Both the position numbers and the translations under genes were made by a program. From assembly GCF_016598485.1 (NCBI RefSeq), contig NZ_JAEMUW010000002.1:310001-374000 (forward strand): DNA of 64,000 nucleotides, given 5' to 3'. Source of the DNA: Micromonospora coerulea (GTDB lineage Bacteria; Actinomycetota; Actinomycetes; Mycobacteriales; Micromonosporaceae). A model generated the notes under the pieces. That model was not told the DNA's origin and ran no database searches. It worked only from the letters and a program-made list of their open reading frames with translations. The stretch's first letter is position 1. Each line of letters starts with the position of its first letter. Shown piece by piece: positions 52,585 to 60,566 of the stretch.

Positions 52585-53665
52585 ACCGTGGCCGGCGCCC
52601 CGCGCCGCGCACGTGCTCGGCCAGGGCGGTGACGACGTGGGTGGCGTCGCGGCCGACGCCGCGGAGGGTGTTCGACGAGAACGACCGCTGGAGCTCCAGC
52701 CCCAGGTAGACCAAGCCGGGGTGGGTGGTGGAGATGCCGCCCACCTGCTGAGGCATGCCGCCGAGCTCCACGGCTCCGAGTGGGGCGAGATAGGCGAGGT
52801 TCGGGCGGTAGCCGGTTGCGAAGATCACCGCGTCGACCGGCTCGGACGTCCCGTCGGGCCAGGTGACGCCGTCGGGGGTGAAGGCGGTGAACATCTTTCG
52901 GCGGGCGAGCAGGCCGGAGGCGAGGGTGTCGCGGTAGACGCCGGTGTCCAGCACGGCGGCGTGGCGGACCAGGCGGGTCAGCACCGAGCGCGGCAGGCGG
53001 TCCGCGCCCGTCACGTGGAGCCAGTGATGCAGGTCCCGGCCGCGGATGCGCTGGGGCACGAGCTGAATCGGCGCCCGGGCGGCCAGGGTGACTCTCGCCA
53101 GCGGCGCCAGTTCGTACGCCACCTGGACAGCCGAGTTGCCGGCACCGACCACGATGATCCGCTTGCCGACGTACGGCTCGGGCCGTCGGTAGTGCGCGAC
53201 GTGCCGCACCTCGCCGGCGTAGTCGTCCTGGCCGGAAAGCTTGGGTAGGTACGGGTTTCCGAAGGAGCCGCTGGCAGCGACCACTCCTGCGGCCGCGATC
53301 TGATCGCCGGCGTTCGTGTTCACCAGGTAGCCGCCGCTCGGGCGGGGGTGCACGGCGGTGACACGGACGCCGGTGCGGATGTCGGCGTCGACGCTGCCCG
53401 CATAGCGGTGCAGGTAGGCGAGGACCTCGTCGCGAGCCGGGTAGCGGTCGGGATCTCCCCCACCGAACGCCATGCCGGGCAGCGCGCTGTATCGGGCCGG
53501 GGAGAACAGGGTGAGGCTGTCGTAGTAGGCCGGCCAGGAGCCGACCGGCTCGGCGCCCGCCTCGAGAACGACCGGGCGCAGGCCCGCGGACAGGGTGGCA
53601 CGAGCGGCGGCGAGACCGGATTGGCCGCCGCCGACAATGATCACAGGTTCGGAGGAGGTGCTCAC
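52556..53665 (-). CDS. arsO: ArsO-like flavin-dependent monooxygenase
   Basis: A 369-residue flavoprotein with VIIVGGGQSGLAAARATL, the FMO-type NADPH motif RIIVVGAGNSAVQVAYEL, and IFATGYRPNL. ArsO of Streptomyces ars clusters is of this type; the substrate is not established. GTG 53665 lacks a ribosome site, and TATGAT at 53672-53677 on this strand ends 6 nt before it, so the mRNA is probably leaderless. It is divergent from an ArsR gene and shares a symmetric promoter with it. Confidence 0.87.
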   Translation of the reverse strand: MSTSSEPVIIVGGGQSGLAAARATLSAGLRPVVLEAGAEPVGSWPAYYDSLTLFSPARYSALPGMAFGGGDPDRYPARDEVLAYLHRYAGSVDADIRTGVRVTAVHPRPSGGYLVNTNAGDQIAAAGVVAASGSFGNPYLPKLSGQDDYAGEVRHVAHYRRPEPYVGKRIIVVGAGNSAVQVAYELAPLARVTLAARAPIQLVPQRIRGRDLHHWLHVTGADRLPRSVLTRLVRHAAVLDTGVYRDTLASGLLARRKMFTAFTPDGVTWPDGTSEPVDAVIFATGYRPNLAYLAPLGAVELGGMPQQVGGISTTHPGLVYLGLELQRSFSSNTLRGVGRDATHVVTALAEHVRGAGRRPRFTRRLPVRR

Positions 53666-53670
53666 CTCAA

Positions 53671-53706
53671 CATCATATCGTCGTTTTGTTGAATGACAAT
53701 ATGATG
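53671..53706. promoter_or_regulatory. Symmetric divergent arsO/arsR promoter-operator
   Basis: CATCATATCGTC (53671-53682) and GACAATATGATG (53695-53706) form an inverted repeat with 11 of 12 matches. Each arm contains a TATGAT -10 hexamer pointing outward. For arsO the -35 TTGTCA (53694-53699, minus strand) is 16 bp from its -10. One dimer pair bound here would block both promoters. Confidence 0.75.
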
Positions 53707-53728
53707 ATGGTGCGGGAGGGTAGGAGAC

Positions 53729-54058
53729 ATGGACCAGCCAACGCCCAGAGCCGAGACACCCGGCGCCGGACAGAACGGGTTGGGACCGGACACGCAGGAG
53801 TTCCTCAAGGCGCTGGGCAGCCCGACCCGACAGCGGATCATGATGCTGTTCGCGAAGGGCGCCGAACTGTCGGTCGGGGAGGTGGCCGAGCGCACGGGCA
53901 TCAGTCAGGCGACCGCGTCGCAGCAACTGACCCTGCTGCGCCGAGGGCGGGTGGTGACGTCCCGGCGCGACGGCAAGACCGTGTACTACCGGGCCGACCG
54001 CGACGGCACACTCGCGGCGCTGGCAGAGCTGCAGTCGTACCTGATGACCTGCTGCTGA
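53729..54058 (+). CDS. ArsR family regulator with C-terminal CC
   Basis: A 109-residue winged helix with FLKALGSPTRQRIMMLFAKG and the recognition helix ISQATASQQLTLLRRG. There is no cysteine in the helix; the protein ends in YLMTCC, a terminal vicinal pair that may sense As(III). ATG 53729 has AGGAG just upstream. It is divergent from arsO and probably controls both through the symmetric operator. Confidence 0.9.
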   Translation: MDQPTPRAETPGAGQNGLGPDTQEFLKALGSPTRQRIMMLFAKGAELSVGEVAERTGISQATASQQLTLLRRGRVVTSRRDGKTVYYRADRDGTLAALAELQSYLMTCC

Positions 54059-54143
54059 CCGCACCCTCACCATCGAGCGGCTTCGACCGGCCGCCCGAGC
54101 GGGCGCGCCGATCCGCACCCAACGACCACCGACTCACTCCCGC

Positions 54144-54192
54144 TTGACAGCTTCCCATTTGCTCAGTGATAGTTGAGTCAATGACTACTGAG
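54144..54192 (+). promoter_or_regulatory. Promoter and palindromic operator of the arsR-arsC fusion
   Basis: TTGACA (54144-54149) and GATAGT (54168-54173) are 18 bp apart and place transcription initiation at about the ATG 54181, a leaderless start. CTCAGT (54162-54167) and ACTGAG (54187-54192) form an inverted repeat, with TTGAGTCAA centred at 54177, overlapping the -10 and the start codon. Confidence 0.6.
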
Positions 54193-54870
54193 TTTGCTTC
54201 CCTGCAGGGGCGCGCTCGGATCCACGCCGCGCTCGGCGATCCGGCGCGCCTGGCAATCGTGGACGCGCTCACCCTGGGCGACGCCTCCCCCGGCGAGATC
54301 GCCCACGACCTCGGCATGCCCACCAACCTGGTCGCCCACCATGTCAAGGTCCTCACCGAGGCCGGCCTGGTCGTCCGCGGCCGGTCCGAGGGCGACCGCC
54401 GCCGCACCTACCTCCGTCTACGGCCCGAAACGCTGGCCACGCTGACTCCGCCCCCGCTGACCGACGTCGGCCGGGTGGTGTTCGTGTGCACCCGCAACTC
54501 CGCCCGCTCCCAACTCGCCGCCGCGCTGTGGGCGAGCCGGGCCGGCATGCCGGCAGCCTCCGCGGGCACGAAGCCCGCATCCCGGGTTCACCCCCGCGCC
54601 GTCGCCGTGGCCCACCGCCACGGACTGCACCTCGACCCCACCGGCACCGCCCACCTCAACCAGGTCGCGCACGACGGGGACCTGGTGATCGCGGTCTGCG
54701 ACAACGCCCACGAGGAACTCACCGGCCGGGTCCGGCCCCGGCTGCACTGGTCGGTGCCCGACCCGGTCCGCGTCGACACCGACGCCGCGTTCGAGGCCGC
54801 GTTCACCGACCTCGCCGCCCGCGTCGACCGGCTCGCCCCCGTCATCAATTCCGGAGACCGTCATGACTGA
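54181..54870 (+). CDS. ArsR HTH fused to arsenate reductase (LMW phosphatase fold)
   Basis: A 229-residue fusion. Residues 1-85 are an ArsR winged helix (LGDPARLAIVDALTLG, NLVAHHVKVLTEAGL). Residues 96-225 are a low-molecular-weight phosphatase domain with the P-loop VFVCTRNSARS (Cys103-X5-Arg109) and a DP loop (WSVPDP). Such fusions tie arsenate reduction to control of the operon. ATG 54181 is preferred over GTG 54166 because of the promoter position. It overlaps the next gene by 8 bp. Confidence 0.9.
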   Translation: MTTEFASLQGRARIHAALGDPARLAIVDALTLGDASPGEIAHDLGMPTNLVAHHVKVLTEAGLVVRGRSEGDRRRTYLRLRPETLATLTPPPLTDVGRVVFVCTRNSARSQLAAALWASRAGMPAASAGTKPASRVHPRAVAVAHRHGLHLDPTGTAHLNQVAHDGDLVIAVCDNAHEELTGRVRPRLHWSVPDPVRVDTDAAFEAAFTDLAARVDRLAPVINSGDRHD

Positions 54871-55099
54871 CACCAGCCCGCAGTTGCGCGAAGGCTTCTC
54901 CGTCGACCAGCAGCTCGCGCTGCGCACCGCCGCGACCCGCCTCGCCGCCGAGTTTGCCGAAGTCCGGCCGATCCGCGACGAGATCGCACGCCGCGTCCGC
55001 CGGCTCCTCGACGCACTGCACGTCCCCGCCACCCGTCAGACCACGCAGGCCGACACGCGGCCCGCGACCTCACTGCAATGGGAGAGAACAGACCGATGA
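54863..55099 (+). CDS. Small helical protein, apparent ArsC deletion derivative
   Basis: A 78-residue protein. The N-terminal part (VDQQLALRTAATRLAAEFAE) matches the three-helix bundle found in front of some actinobacterial ArsC domains. The middle (VRPIRDEIARRVRRLLDAL) is nearly the same as the C-terminal helix of the ArsC at 56024-56431 (VRPIRDEIRTRVEQLLAEL). The catalytic domain between them is absent. It may be a dimerisation partner or a relic. It overlaps its neighbours by 8 and 4 bp. Confidence 0.7.
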   Translation: MTDTSPQLREGFSVDQQLALRTAATRLAAEFAEVRPIRDEIARRVRRLLDALHVPATRQTTQADTRPATSLQWERTDR

Positions 55100-55842
55100 C
55101 CATCGCACTCCGGCGGCGCTTGCTGGCCGAGTTCACCGGCACCGCGCTGCTGGTCACCGCCGTGGTCGGCTCCGGCATCATGGCCACCACGCTCTCCCCC
55201 GGCGACGTCGGCCTCCAGCTGCTGGAGAACTCGATCGCCACCGCGTTCGCTCTGGCCGCCCTGATCCTGATCTTCGGCCCGGTCTCCGGCGCCCACTTCA
55301 ATCCCGTCGTCTCCGCCGCGGACTGGTTCCTCGGCCGCCGCACCGGCACCGGCCTGACCGGCCGCGACCTCGGCGGTTACGTCGCCGCCCAGGTCACCGG
55401 CGCGATCGGCGGGTCGATCCTGGCCAACCTGATGTTCGATTTGACCGCCGTCGACTTCTCCGCCAAGGACCGGTTCGCCGGGCACCTCTGGCTCGGTGAG
55501 GTGGTCGCCACCACCGGTCTGATCCTGCTGATCTTTGCCCTCGCCCGCTCCGGCCGCGCCCCGGTCGCCCCGGCCGCCGTCGGCGCCTACATCGGCGCCG
55601 CCTACTGGTTCACCTCGTCGACCTCGTTCGCCAACCCCGCGGTGACCATCGGCCGGGCGTTCACCGACACCTTCGCCGGCATCGCGCCCGCCTCGGTGCC
55701 CGGCTTCGTCATCGCACAGCTCGTCGGCCTCGCCGTCGGCATCGGTCTCCTGGCTGCGCTCTACCCCGACGCCGGGGAGGCCGCCGACCAGGTCGTCGTG
55801 CCGACCGAGGAGCGCGATCCGGCGCTCGACCACCGCCCATGA
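55096..55842 (+). CDS. MIP/aquaglyceroporin family channel
   Basis: A 248-residue channel with six membrane segments and two half-helix motifs: HFNPVVSAAD (Asn69-Pro70-Val71, first NPA modified) and FANPAVTIGRA (Asn180-Pro181-Ala182, intact). In rhizobial ars operons, AqpS channels let arsenite produced by ArsC leave the cell, and this gene lies between two arsenate reductase genes, so the same role is likely. ATG 55096 overlaps the previous stop (ATGA). Confidence 0.92.
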   Translation: MTIALRRRLLAEFTGTALLVTAVVGSGIMATTLSPGDVGLQLLENSIATAFALAALILIFGPVSGAHFNPVVSAADWFLGRRTGTGLTGRDLGGYVAAQVTGAIGGSILANLMFDLTAVDFSAKDRFAGHLWLGEVVATTGLILLIFALARSGRAPVAPAAVGAYIGAAYWFTSSTSFANPAVTIGRAFTDTFAGIAPASVPGFVIAQLVGLAVGIGLLAALYPDAGEAADQVVVPTEERDPALDHRP

Positions 55843-56024
55843 GCACCGACCCGGAGCACGGTGGAGCCGACAGGTCGTACCGCGAACTGGTCAATCCGCC
55901 GCGGTCGGCCGGCCGTTACCGGCTGCTCGACCGCAACAGCGATCCCCGCTGGTCCCTGCCCACAGCCCACCCGGAGGCGTCGGTGAACCGGCCCTGCGAC
56001 CGGCACCGCCAGAAAGGCTCCTGA
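55839..56024 (+). CDS. Possible 61-residue protein between aquaporin and arsC
   Basis: An open frame starting with ATGA overlap to the aquaporin stop and ending with TGATG overlap to arsC, so it fills the gap exactly. Third-position GC is high, which supports coding. The product is polar and basic (SYRELVNPPRSAGRYRLLD) with one cysteine and no known family. It could instead be a non-coding spacer. Confidence 0.4.
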   Translation: MSTDPEHGGADRSYRELVNPPRSAGRYRLLDRNSDPRWSLPTAHPEASVNRPCDRHRQKGS

Positions 56025-56431
56025 TGTCCGACAAGCCCAGCGTCCTGTTCGTCTGCGTGCACAACGCCGGCCGCTCCCAGATGGCCGCCGGCTGGCTGCG
56101 CCACCTCGCCGGCGACACCGTCGAGGTCCGCTCCGCCGGCTCCGCCCCCGCCGAGACGGTCAACCCCGCCGCCGTCGAGGCCATGCGGGAAGTCGGCATC
56201 GACATCACCGGCCAGACCCCCAAGCTCCTCGAATACGAGACCGCCAAGTCCTCCGACGTCATCGTCACCATGGGGTGCGGCGACGCCTGCCCGGTCTTCC
56301 CGGGCAAGCGCTACGAGGACTGGAAGCTCGAAGACCCCGCCGGCAAGGGCGTCGAGGCCGTCCGCCCCATCCGCGACGAGATCCGCACCCGGGTCGAGCA
56401 GCTCCTCGCCGAGCTGCGACCCCCCGCCTGA
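56024..56431 (+). CDS. arsC: Arsenate reductase ArsC (LMW phosphatase-like)
   Basis: A 135-residue arsenate reductase. P-loop VLFVCVHNAGRSQMA (Cys11-X5-Arg17), then VTMGCGDACPVFPG with Cys85 and Cys89, matching the thioredoxin-coupled class that uses a cysteine relay. EDPAGK carries the catalytic Asp of the DP loop. ATG 56024 has AAAGG upstream. It is the last intact gene of the rightward ars operon and is followed by a thioredoxin-reductase fragment, consistent with the thioredoxin-coupled class. Confidence 0.94.
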   Translation: MSDKPSVLFVCVHNAGRSQMAAGWLRHLAGDTVEVRSAGSAPAETVNPAAVEAMREVGIDITGQTPKLLEYETAKSSDVIVTMGCGDACPVFPGKRYEDWKLEDPAGKGVEAVRPIRDEIRTRVEQLLAELRPPA

Positions 56432-56495
56432 CCAACCCCCTCACCGCCCGCCGGCGATTGCTGGCGGGCGGTGACACCCTGAGCCGGAGCCCCTC

Positions 56496-56672
56496 GTGTC
56501 CGACCCGCACCGCCTGATCATCATCGGCTCCGGACCGGCCGGATACACCGCCGCCGTACCTGGGCTACGGGCGCAGCGAGGACTTCGCGTCGCCGAACGG
56601 CGCCCGTTCGACGAACGCCGCGCCTACGAACTCCCCGAGCGCCTGCGCCTCAACCACTGGGCTTTCCCTTGA
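56496..56672 (+). pseudogene. Thioredoxin reductase N-terminal remnant
   Basis: From GTG 56496 the frame encodes HRLIIIGSGPAGYTAAV, the FAD-binding start of TrxB. Sequence unlike the family follows (LRAQRGLRVAERRPFDERRA, ending NHWAFP) and stops at 56672. Only about 20 of more than 300 residues match. A trxB gene after arsC would have completed a thioredoxin-linked arsenate reduction operon. Confidence 0.7.
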
Positions 56673-56677
56673 GGACA

Positions 56678-56980
56678 ATGCACCACCTACGCCGCTGGGT
56701 GGGTATCGGTGTTCTCCTCGCCACCGGTGCACCACTACTGGCCGCTCCGCCGCTGACCGCTGGGGTCACCGCCGCCGTCGTCCTGTTCGGCATCGCGGTT
56801 GTCGACGCCCGCCGCACACCCGAATCCCGCCAAGGCGGCGGACGGACATCGGCTCCACCGGCTCGACCTCGATCCCGTCACCGCGCAGTCGTAGAACTCA
56901 GCTTCCGGCAGTACGGTCGCGGCCGAGGGCTGCTGGCAATCGCCGGAAGACCTCACCCGCGAATCCGCAGGTTAGGAGCC
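56678..56980 (+). other. Possible small membrane protein, reading frame uncertain
   Basis: From ATG 56678 two hydrophobic segments are encoded (WVGIGVLLATGAPLLAA, LTAGVTAAVVLFGIAVVDA), followed by an Arg/Pro-rich tail that runs on into the next gene in a non-coding-like frame. The beginning looks real; the end may be frameshifted. No family is assigned. Confidence 0.35.
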
Positions 56981-56985
56981 CATGA

Positions 56986-57843
56986 GTGCGCGTCAGTATG
57001 GCGACTAGCGCCGGTAAGGCCGGCCAGCCGAACGAGGACTTCGCTGGCGCTGTTCCCGGCGCTGCGGTGCTGCTGGACGGCGCCGGCATCCCGGGAACCG
57101 AGTCGATCTGCTCCCACGGTGTCGCCTGGTATACGCACCGTCTCGGCGGCGCGCTGCTCGGCCGGCTGTCGCGTGACGACGGGCGAGACCTCGCGGCGAT
57201 CCTCGCCACCACGATCGGCGAGATAGCCGCCGATCACCGCGGCGCCTGCGACATCACGAACCCCAGCAGCCCGCAGGCGACCGTGGTGATGGTCCGCGCC
57301 CACCGGGGCCGCCTGGACTATCTCCTGCTCGCGGACTCCTTCCTCGTCCTCGACCCGGTCCGCGGTGGCCCGCAGGTCATCACCGACGAGCGTGAGGTCA
57401 CCACCAGGCGCATCTGCTCAGCGTCCCTGGATGGCGTTCCGAGCGGAACACCGGAGTACGACCGCATCCGAGACTCCTGCGTCGAGGCGCTGCGGGCTCG
57501 CCGGAACCAGCCGGGCGGCTACTGGATCGCCAAGGACGATCCGCACGCGGCGGAGGAAGCGGTAACCGGCAGCAGGCCCCTTCATGACCTGGACAGCGTC
57601 GCGCTGCTCAGCAATGGCGCCAGCCGCATCGTCAGCCCGTACGGCCTGACCGACTGGCCCGGCGTACTGGAACTGCTCGCCGCTGGCGGGCCGGCGGATG
57701 TCATCCGCCGCGTCCGGCAGGCCGAAGCCCGCACCTCCGCAGGCCCCGATGCTCGGGTCCCTGACGACGCCACGGTTGCGCACTGCACCCACCTGCCACG
57801 CTCCGAGGTCGGCGAACTGTCGCAGCCCTCACCACAATCGTGA
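56986..57843 (+). CDS. PP2C-type phosphatase-like protein
   Basis: A 285-residue protein resembling a PP2C-like fold: NEDFAGAVPGAAVLLDGAG at the N-terminus (the D-G metal motif), SSPQATVVMVRAHRGRLDYLLLADS (strand pair), and LHDLDSVALLSNGASRIVSPYGL. Some metal-site aspartates of true PP2C enzymes are not obvious, so activity is uncertain. GTG 56986 has AGGAG 8 nt upstream; ATG 56998 is an alternative. It is a single gene after the ars island. Confidence 0.75.
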   Translation: MRVSMATSAGKAGQPNEDFAGAVPGAAVLLDGAGIPGTESICSHGVAWYTHRLGGALLGRLSRDDGRDLAAILATTIGEIAADHRGACDITNPSSPQATVVMVRAHRGRLDYLLLADSFLVLDPVRGGPQVITDEREVTTRRICSASLDGVPSGTPEYDRIRDSCVEALRARRNQPGGYWIAKDDPHAAEEAVTGSRPLHDLDSVALLSNGASRIVSPYGLTDWPGVLELLAAGGPADVIRRVRQAEARTSAGPDARVPDDATVAHCTHLPRSEVGELSQPSPQS

Positions 57844-58038
57844 CCACAGCAGGGCGCCCGATCGGCCTGGTTAGAAGGCCGGCTCCCGGCCGCCCTCACG
57901 GCCATCACGTCCTTTCGTGGTCCGGCCGACTGAGGCCGAGGAGCAAGCCAGCAGGCGCCGACCGGTGTCGAGCGCATCGGTGACGCGTCGTGCATCGCCG
58001 GCACGAGTAGGCGCCTTGGCCCCTGCGGGCCGTCGATG

Positions 58039-58701
58039 TCATCGGTTGCGTGGGGCTACCAGGCCGGATTCGTAGGCGAGGACCACGAGTTGGGCGCGGT
58101 CACGGGCGTGGAGCTTGGCCATGGCCCGGTTGATATGGGTCTTGGCGGTCAGTGGGCTGATCACCATACGTTCGGCGATCTGGTCGTTGGACAGGCCCTG
58201 CGCGAGGAGGGCGACGGTCTCGCGTTCGCGGTTGGTCAACCCTTTCAGCCTCGCGTCGGCGCCTGTGTGGAGCGGCTCGGTGACGTACCGGTTGATCAGC
58301 TTGCGGGTGATCGATGGTGCGAGCAGGACGTCGCCGCGCGCGGCGACGCGAATGGCGTGCAGAAAGTCTTCCGGCTCGATGTCCTTGACGAGGAATCCGG
58401 CCGCGCCGGCGCGCAGCGCGTGGAAGACGTGTTCGTCAAGGCCGTAGTTGGTCAGGATGACGACGTGCACCCGGGCCAGGGTCGGGTCTGCGGCGATGCG
58501 CCGGGTCGCCTCGATGCCGTCCATGACCGGCATCTGGATGTCGATGAGCGCGATGTCGGGCAGGTGTTCCTTGGCGAGAGCCAGGCCCTCCTTACCGTCG
58601 GCGGCCTCGGCCACCACCTCGATGTCCTCTTCGACGTCGAGGAGCGCGCGGAAGCCGCTGCGAAGGAGCGGTTGGTCGTCGACCAGCAGAACGCGGATCA
58701 T
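58039..58701 (-). CDS. NarL/LuxR-type response regulator
   Basis: A 220-residue regulator. Receiver domain with Asp8/Asp9 and phospho-acceptor Asp54 (IALIDIQMPVMDG), switch Thr in VVILTNYG and Lys in FLVKD, then a LuxR helix-turn-helix (LTNRERETVALLAQGLSNDQIA). The ATG at 58701 overlaps the kinase stop by 4 bp. It probably controls the divergent DUF6223 gene or distant targets. Confidence 0.95.
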   Translation of the reverse strand: MIRVLLVDDQPLLRSGFRALLDVEEDIEVVAEAADGKEGLALAKEHLPDIALIDIQMPVMDGIEATRRIAADPTLARVHVVILTNYGLDEHVFHALRAGAAGFLVKDIEPEDFLHAIRVAARGDVLLAPSITRKLINRYVTEPLHTGADARLKGLTNRERETVALLAQGLSNDQIAERMVISPLTAKTHINRAMAKLHARDRAQLVVLAYESGLVAPRNR

Positions 58702-59828
58702 GACGTTCGGCCCACGGGGAGCTCAGCGTGGACGGTGAAGCCGCCCTCGTTGCGTGGTTCCGCGCGGAGGCGACCACCGAGGGCGGTGACTCGTTCGCGC
58801 ATCCCGAGCAGCCCGACGCCGGGGATCGGGGTGGTGTCCGGCATGGCCTTGCCGTCGTCATCGACTCGGATCGCGAGGGCGTCCGGACGGTAGTCGATCC
58901 GGACCGACGCCGTAGCGGCGGCGGCGTGACGGGCGATGTTGGTAAGGGACTCCTGAACAATCCGGTAGGCGGTCCGGTCCACCGCGGCCGGCACGTCGTG
59001 TCGTTCTCCTTCGATCGTCAACGTCGCGTCCAGGCCGGTCATACGGGCCCGTTCCACCAGTTCCGGCAGATGGTCGAGCCCATGCGGCGGGGTCTTGCCG
59101 TCGTCGCGCAGCGCCTCCAGGGTCGCTCGCAGTTCTCGGGTCGCCTCACGACCGGCCTCCCGGATCGCGAGCAGGGTCTCCGGTACCTGTTCACCACGCT
59201 TGCGGGCCAGGTGGACGGCTACTTCGGCCTGCACCTTGATGATCGAGATCTGGTGGGTGAGCGAATCGTGCAGCTCCCGCGCGATGTGCAGCCGCTCCTC
59301 GTCGGCGCGGCGCCGCGCGGTCTCCTCCCGGGTGCGCTCGGCTTCGTCCGCCCGCCGCTCGGCCTGCCGCAGCGCTTCACCCGCGGCACCGGCGGCGACC
59401 AGCCAGGCCAGCTCGAGGGCGCCCCGGGCCCGTGCGAGCGCCTCGCCCACGGGCATGTCTTGGGGCAGGGCGAGGGCCGCGAGCGGGAGAGCGGCCAGCA
59501 TCATCACAGCCGCCACGACCGTGATGATGCGGTGGCCTGCTCGCACGGCGGCGTACACCGCGAACAGGAACGCGACGGCGGGCACGTCAAAACCGACCGC
59601 CTGGTAACCCACCGCGCACACCCCGGTGACGGCCAGGACGAGAACCGGAGCCCGGCGGCGCGCGGCCAGAGCCAGGCCGCCGGCCGCCAACAGCGCGTAG
59701 CCGAGTAGGTCGAAATCCGTGGTGGAGTGGTTCCCGGACAGCCCGGCGACCAGCAGCGTCGCCGCGACGCAAACGGCGATCGCCCAGTCTCTGACACCGG
59801 CCCGGACACCGGACCGTCCTGTGCTCAT
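58698..59828 (-). CDS. Sensor histidine kinase (HisKA_3 type)
   Basis: A 376-residue kinase. Residues 1-120 hold four to five membrane segments with very short loops; a coiled stretch (152-180) leads to the phospho-acceptor His187 in IARELHDSLTHQISIIKVQ; the ATPase has AYRIVQESLTNIARHA (N-box) and GVGLLGMRERV (G-box). It is coupled to the response regulator. The lack of a large external domain suggests sensing within the membrane. Confidence 0.95.
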   Translation of the reverse strand: MSTGRSGVRAGVRDWAIAVCVAATLLVAGLSGNHSTTDFDLLGYALLAAGGLALAARRRAPVLVLAVTGVCAVGYQAVGFDVPAVAFLFAVYAAVRAGHRIITVVAAVMMLAALPLAALALPQDMPVGEALARARGALELAWLVAAGAAGEALRQAERRADEAERTREETARRRADEERLHIARELHDSLTHQISIIKVQAEVAVHLARKRGEQVPETLLAIREAGREATRELRATLEALRDDGKTPPHGLDHLPELVERARMTGLDATLTIEGERHDVPAAVDRTAYRIVQESLTNIARHAAAATASVRIDYRPDALAIRVDDDGKAMPDTTPIPGVGLLGMRERVTALGGRLRAEPRNEGGFTVHAELPVGRTS

Positions 59829-60056
59829 GCGCGCACCTTAGCCGGATGTTGCTGCGGGCGACTCCTGCTCACGGACGAGCGGTCGCCTACCGCACACGCA
59901 GTACCTGGGCGGCGCCTGCGGCGTCTGCAGCAGCCGGGTGCGCCATCGGCGGCAGCGCTAATTGCCTCCGTCTGCTGGACGACCGGCGGTGCGCTCAGCG
60001 ACATGATCAGGCGACATCCAAACCTCGGAAGCAGACGCACGAAAGAGAAGAGGGAC

Positions 60057-60494
60057 ATGAACTCATCAGGAGCCCTGAAGTCAGTCCGACTGGTGCTAAC
60101 CGCCGCCGCAGCCGCCCTGCTCGGGGGGTTCGGGCTCGCCGCACCGGCGGCCGCGCACGTCTCGGCCCAGCCGGCCGCCGTCAGTGTTTACACCATGAGC
60201 GCCGGGCGACTCGGAGCAAGCGTGGCCGCCCTGTTGGGGCTGACCGGCGTGATCATCGGCGGGCTGGCTCTGGCTCGCCCCACCAGTGGTATCGGCACCG
60301 GGCGACTCGGAGCATCCATGGCCCTGGTGGCGGGAGTGATCGGCATCGCCCTCGGTGGGCTGGTTGTGGCCACCTCCGACAGCGGCATCGGCACCGGCAA
60401 CGGACGAGGCGGAGCCTACGTGGCCCTGGTGGTGGGGCTGATCGCCATGGTCCTCGGTGGGCTGGCTCTGGCCCGCTCCCGCCGCACCGGCTGA
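60057..60494 (+). CDS. DUF6223 family membrane protein
   Basis: A 145-residue protein with a signal-like N-terminus (about 1-34), then three similar hydrophobic repeats, each with a GRLGAS or GRGGAY start and a V/I-I-x-GGL end (VIIGGLALA, IALGGLVVA, MVLGGLALARSRRTG). This internal triplication is typical of DUF6223. ATG 60057 has AGAGGG upstream. It is divergent from the two-component system, 228 bp away, and may be its target. Confidence 0.87.
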   Translation: MNSSGALKSVRLVLTAAAAALLGGFGLAAPAAAHVSAQPAAVSVYTMSAGRLGASVAALLGLTGVIIGGLALARPTSGIGTGRLGASMALVAGVIGIALGGLVVATSDSGIGTGNGRGGAYVALVVGLIAMVLGGLALARSRRTG

Positions 60495-60543
60495 CCGACT
60501 GACCCGGCCATGGTTCCGGGACTCCACGATCAACCGAACCGTG

Positions 60544-60566
60544 GCTGGCCCGCGTCGCGGGCCAGC
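60544..60566. terminator. Hairpin terminator after the DUF6223 gene
   Basis: GCTGGCCCGCG and CGCGGGCCAGC form an 11-bp perfect stem around one central T (opening to a 3-nt or larger loop), starting 50 bp after the stop. An AT-rich stretch (ATTATTCAATTCT) follows, consistent with rho-independent termination of rightward transcription. Confidence 0.75.

Noticed and set aside
60096..60566. C-terminal half of the leftward frame beginning at 60833
   Set aside because: It runs antisense to the DUF6223 gene and through a terminator hairpin, and codon bias ends near 60570, so only the first part was kept as a remnant.
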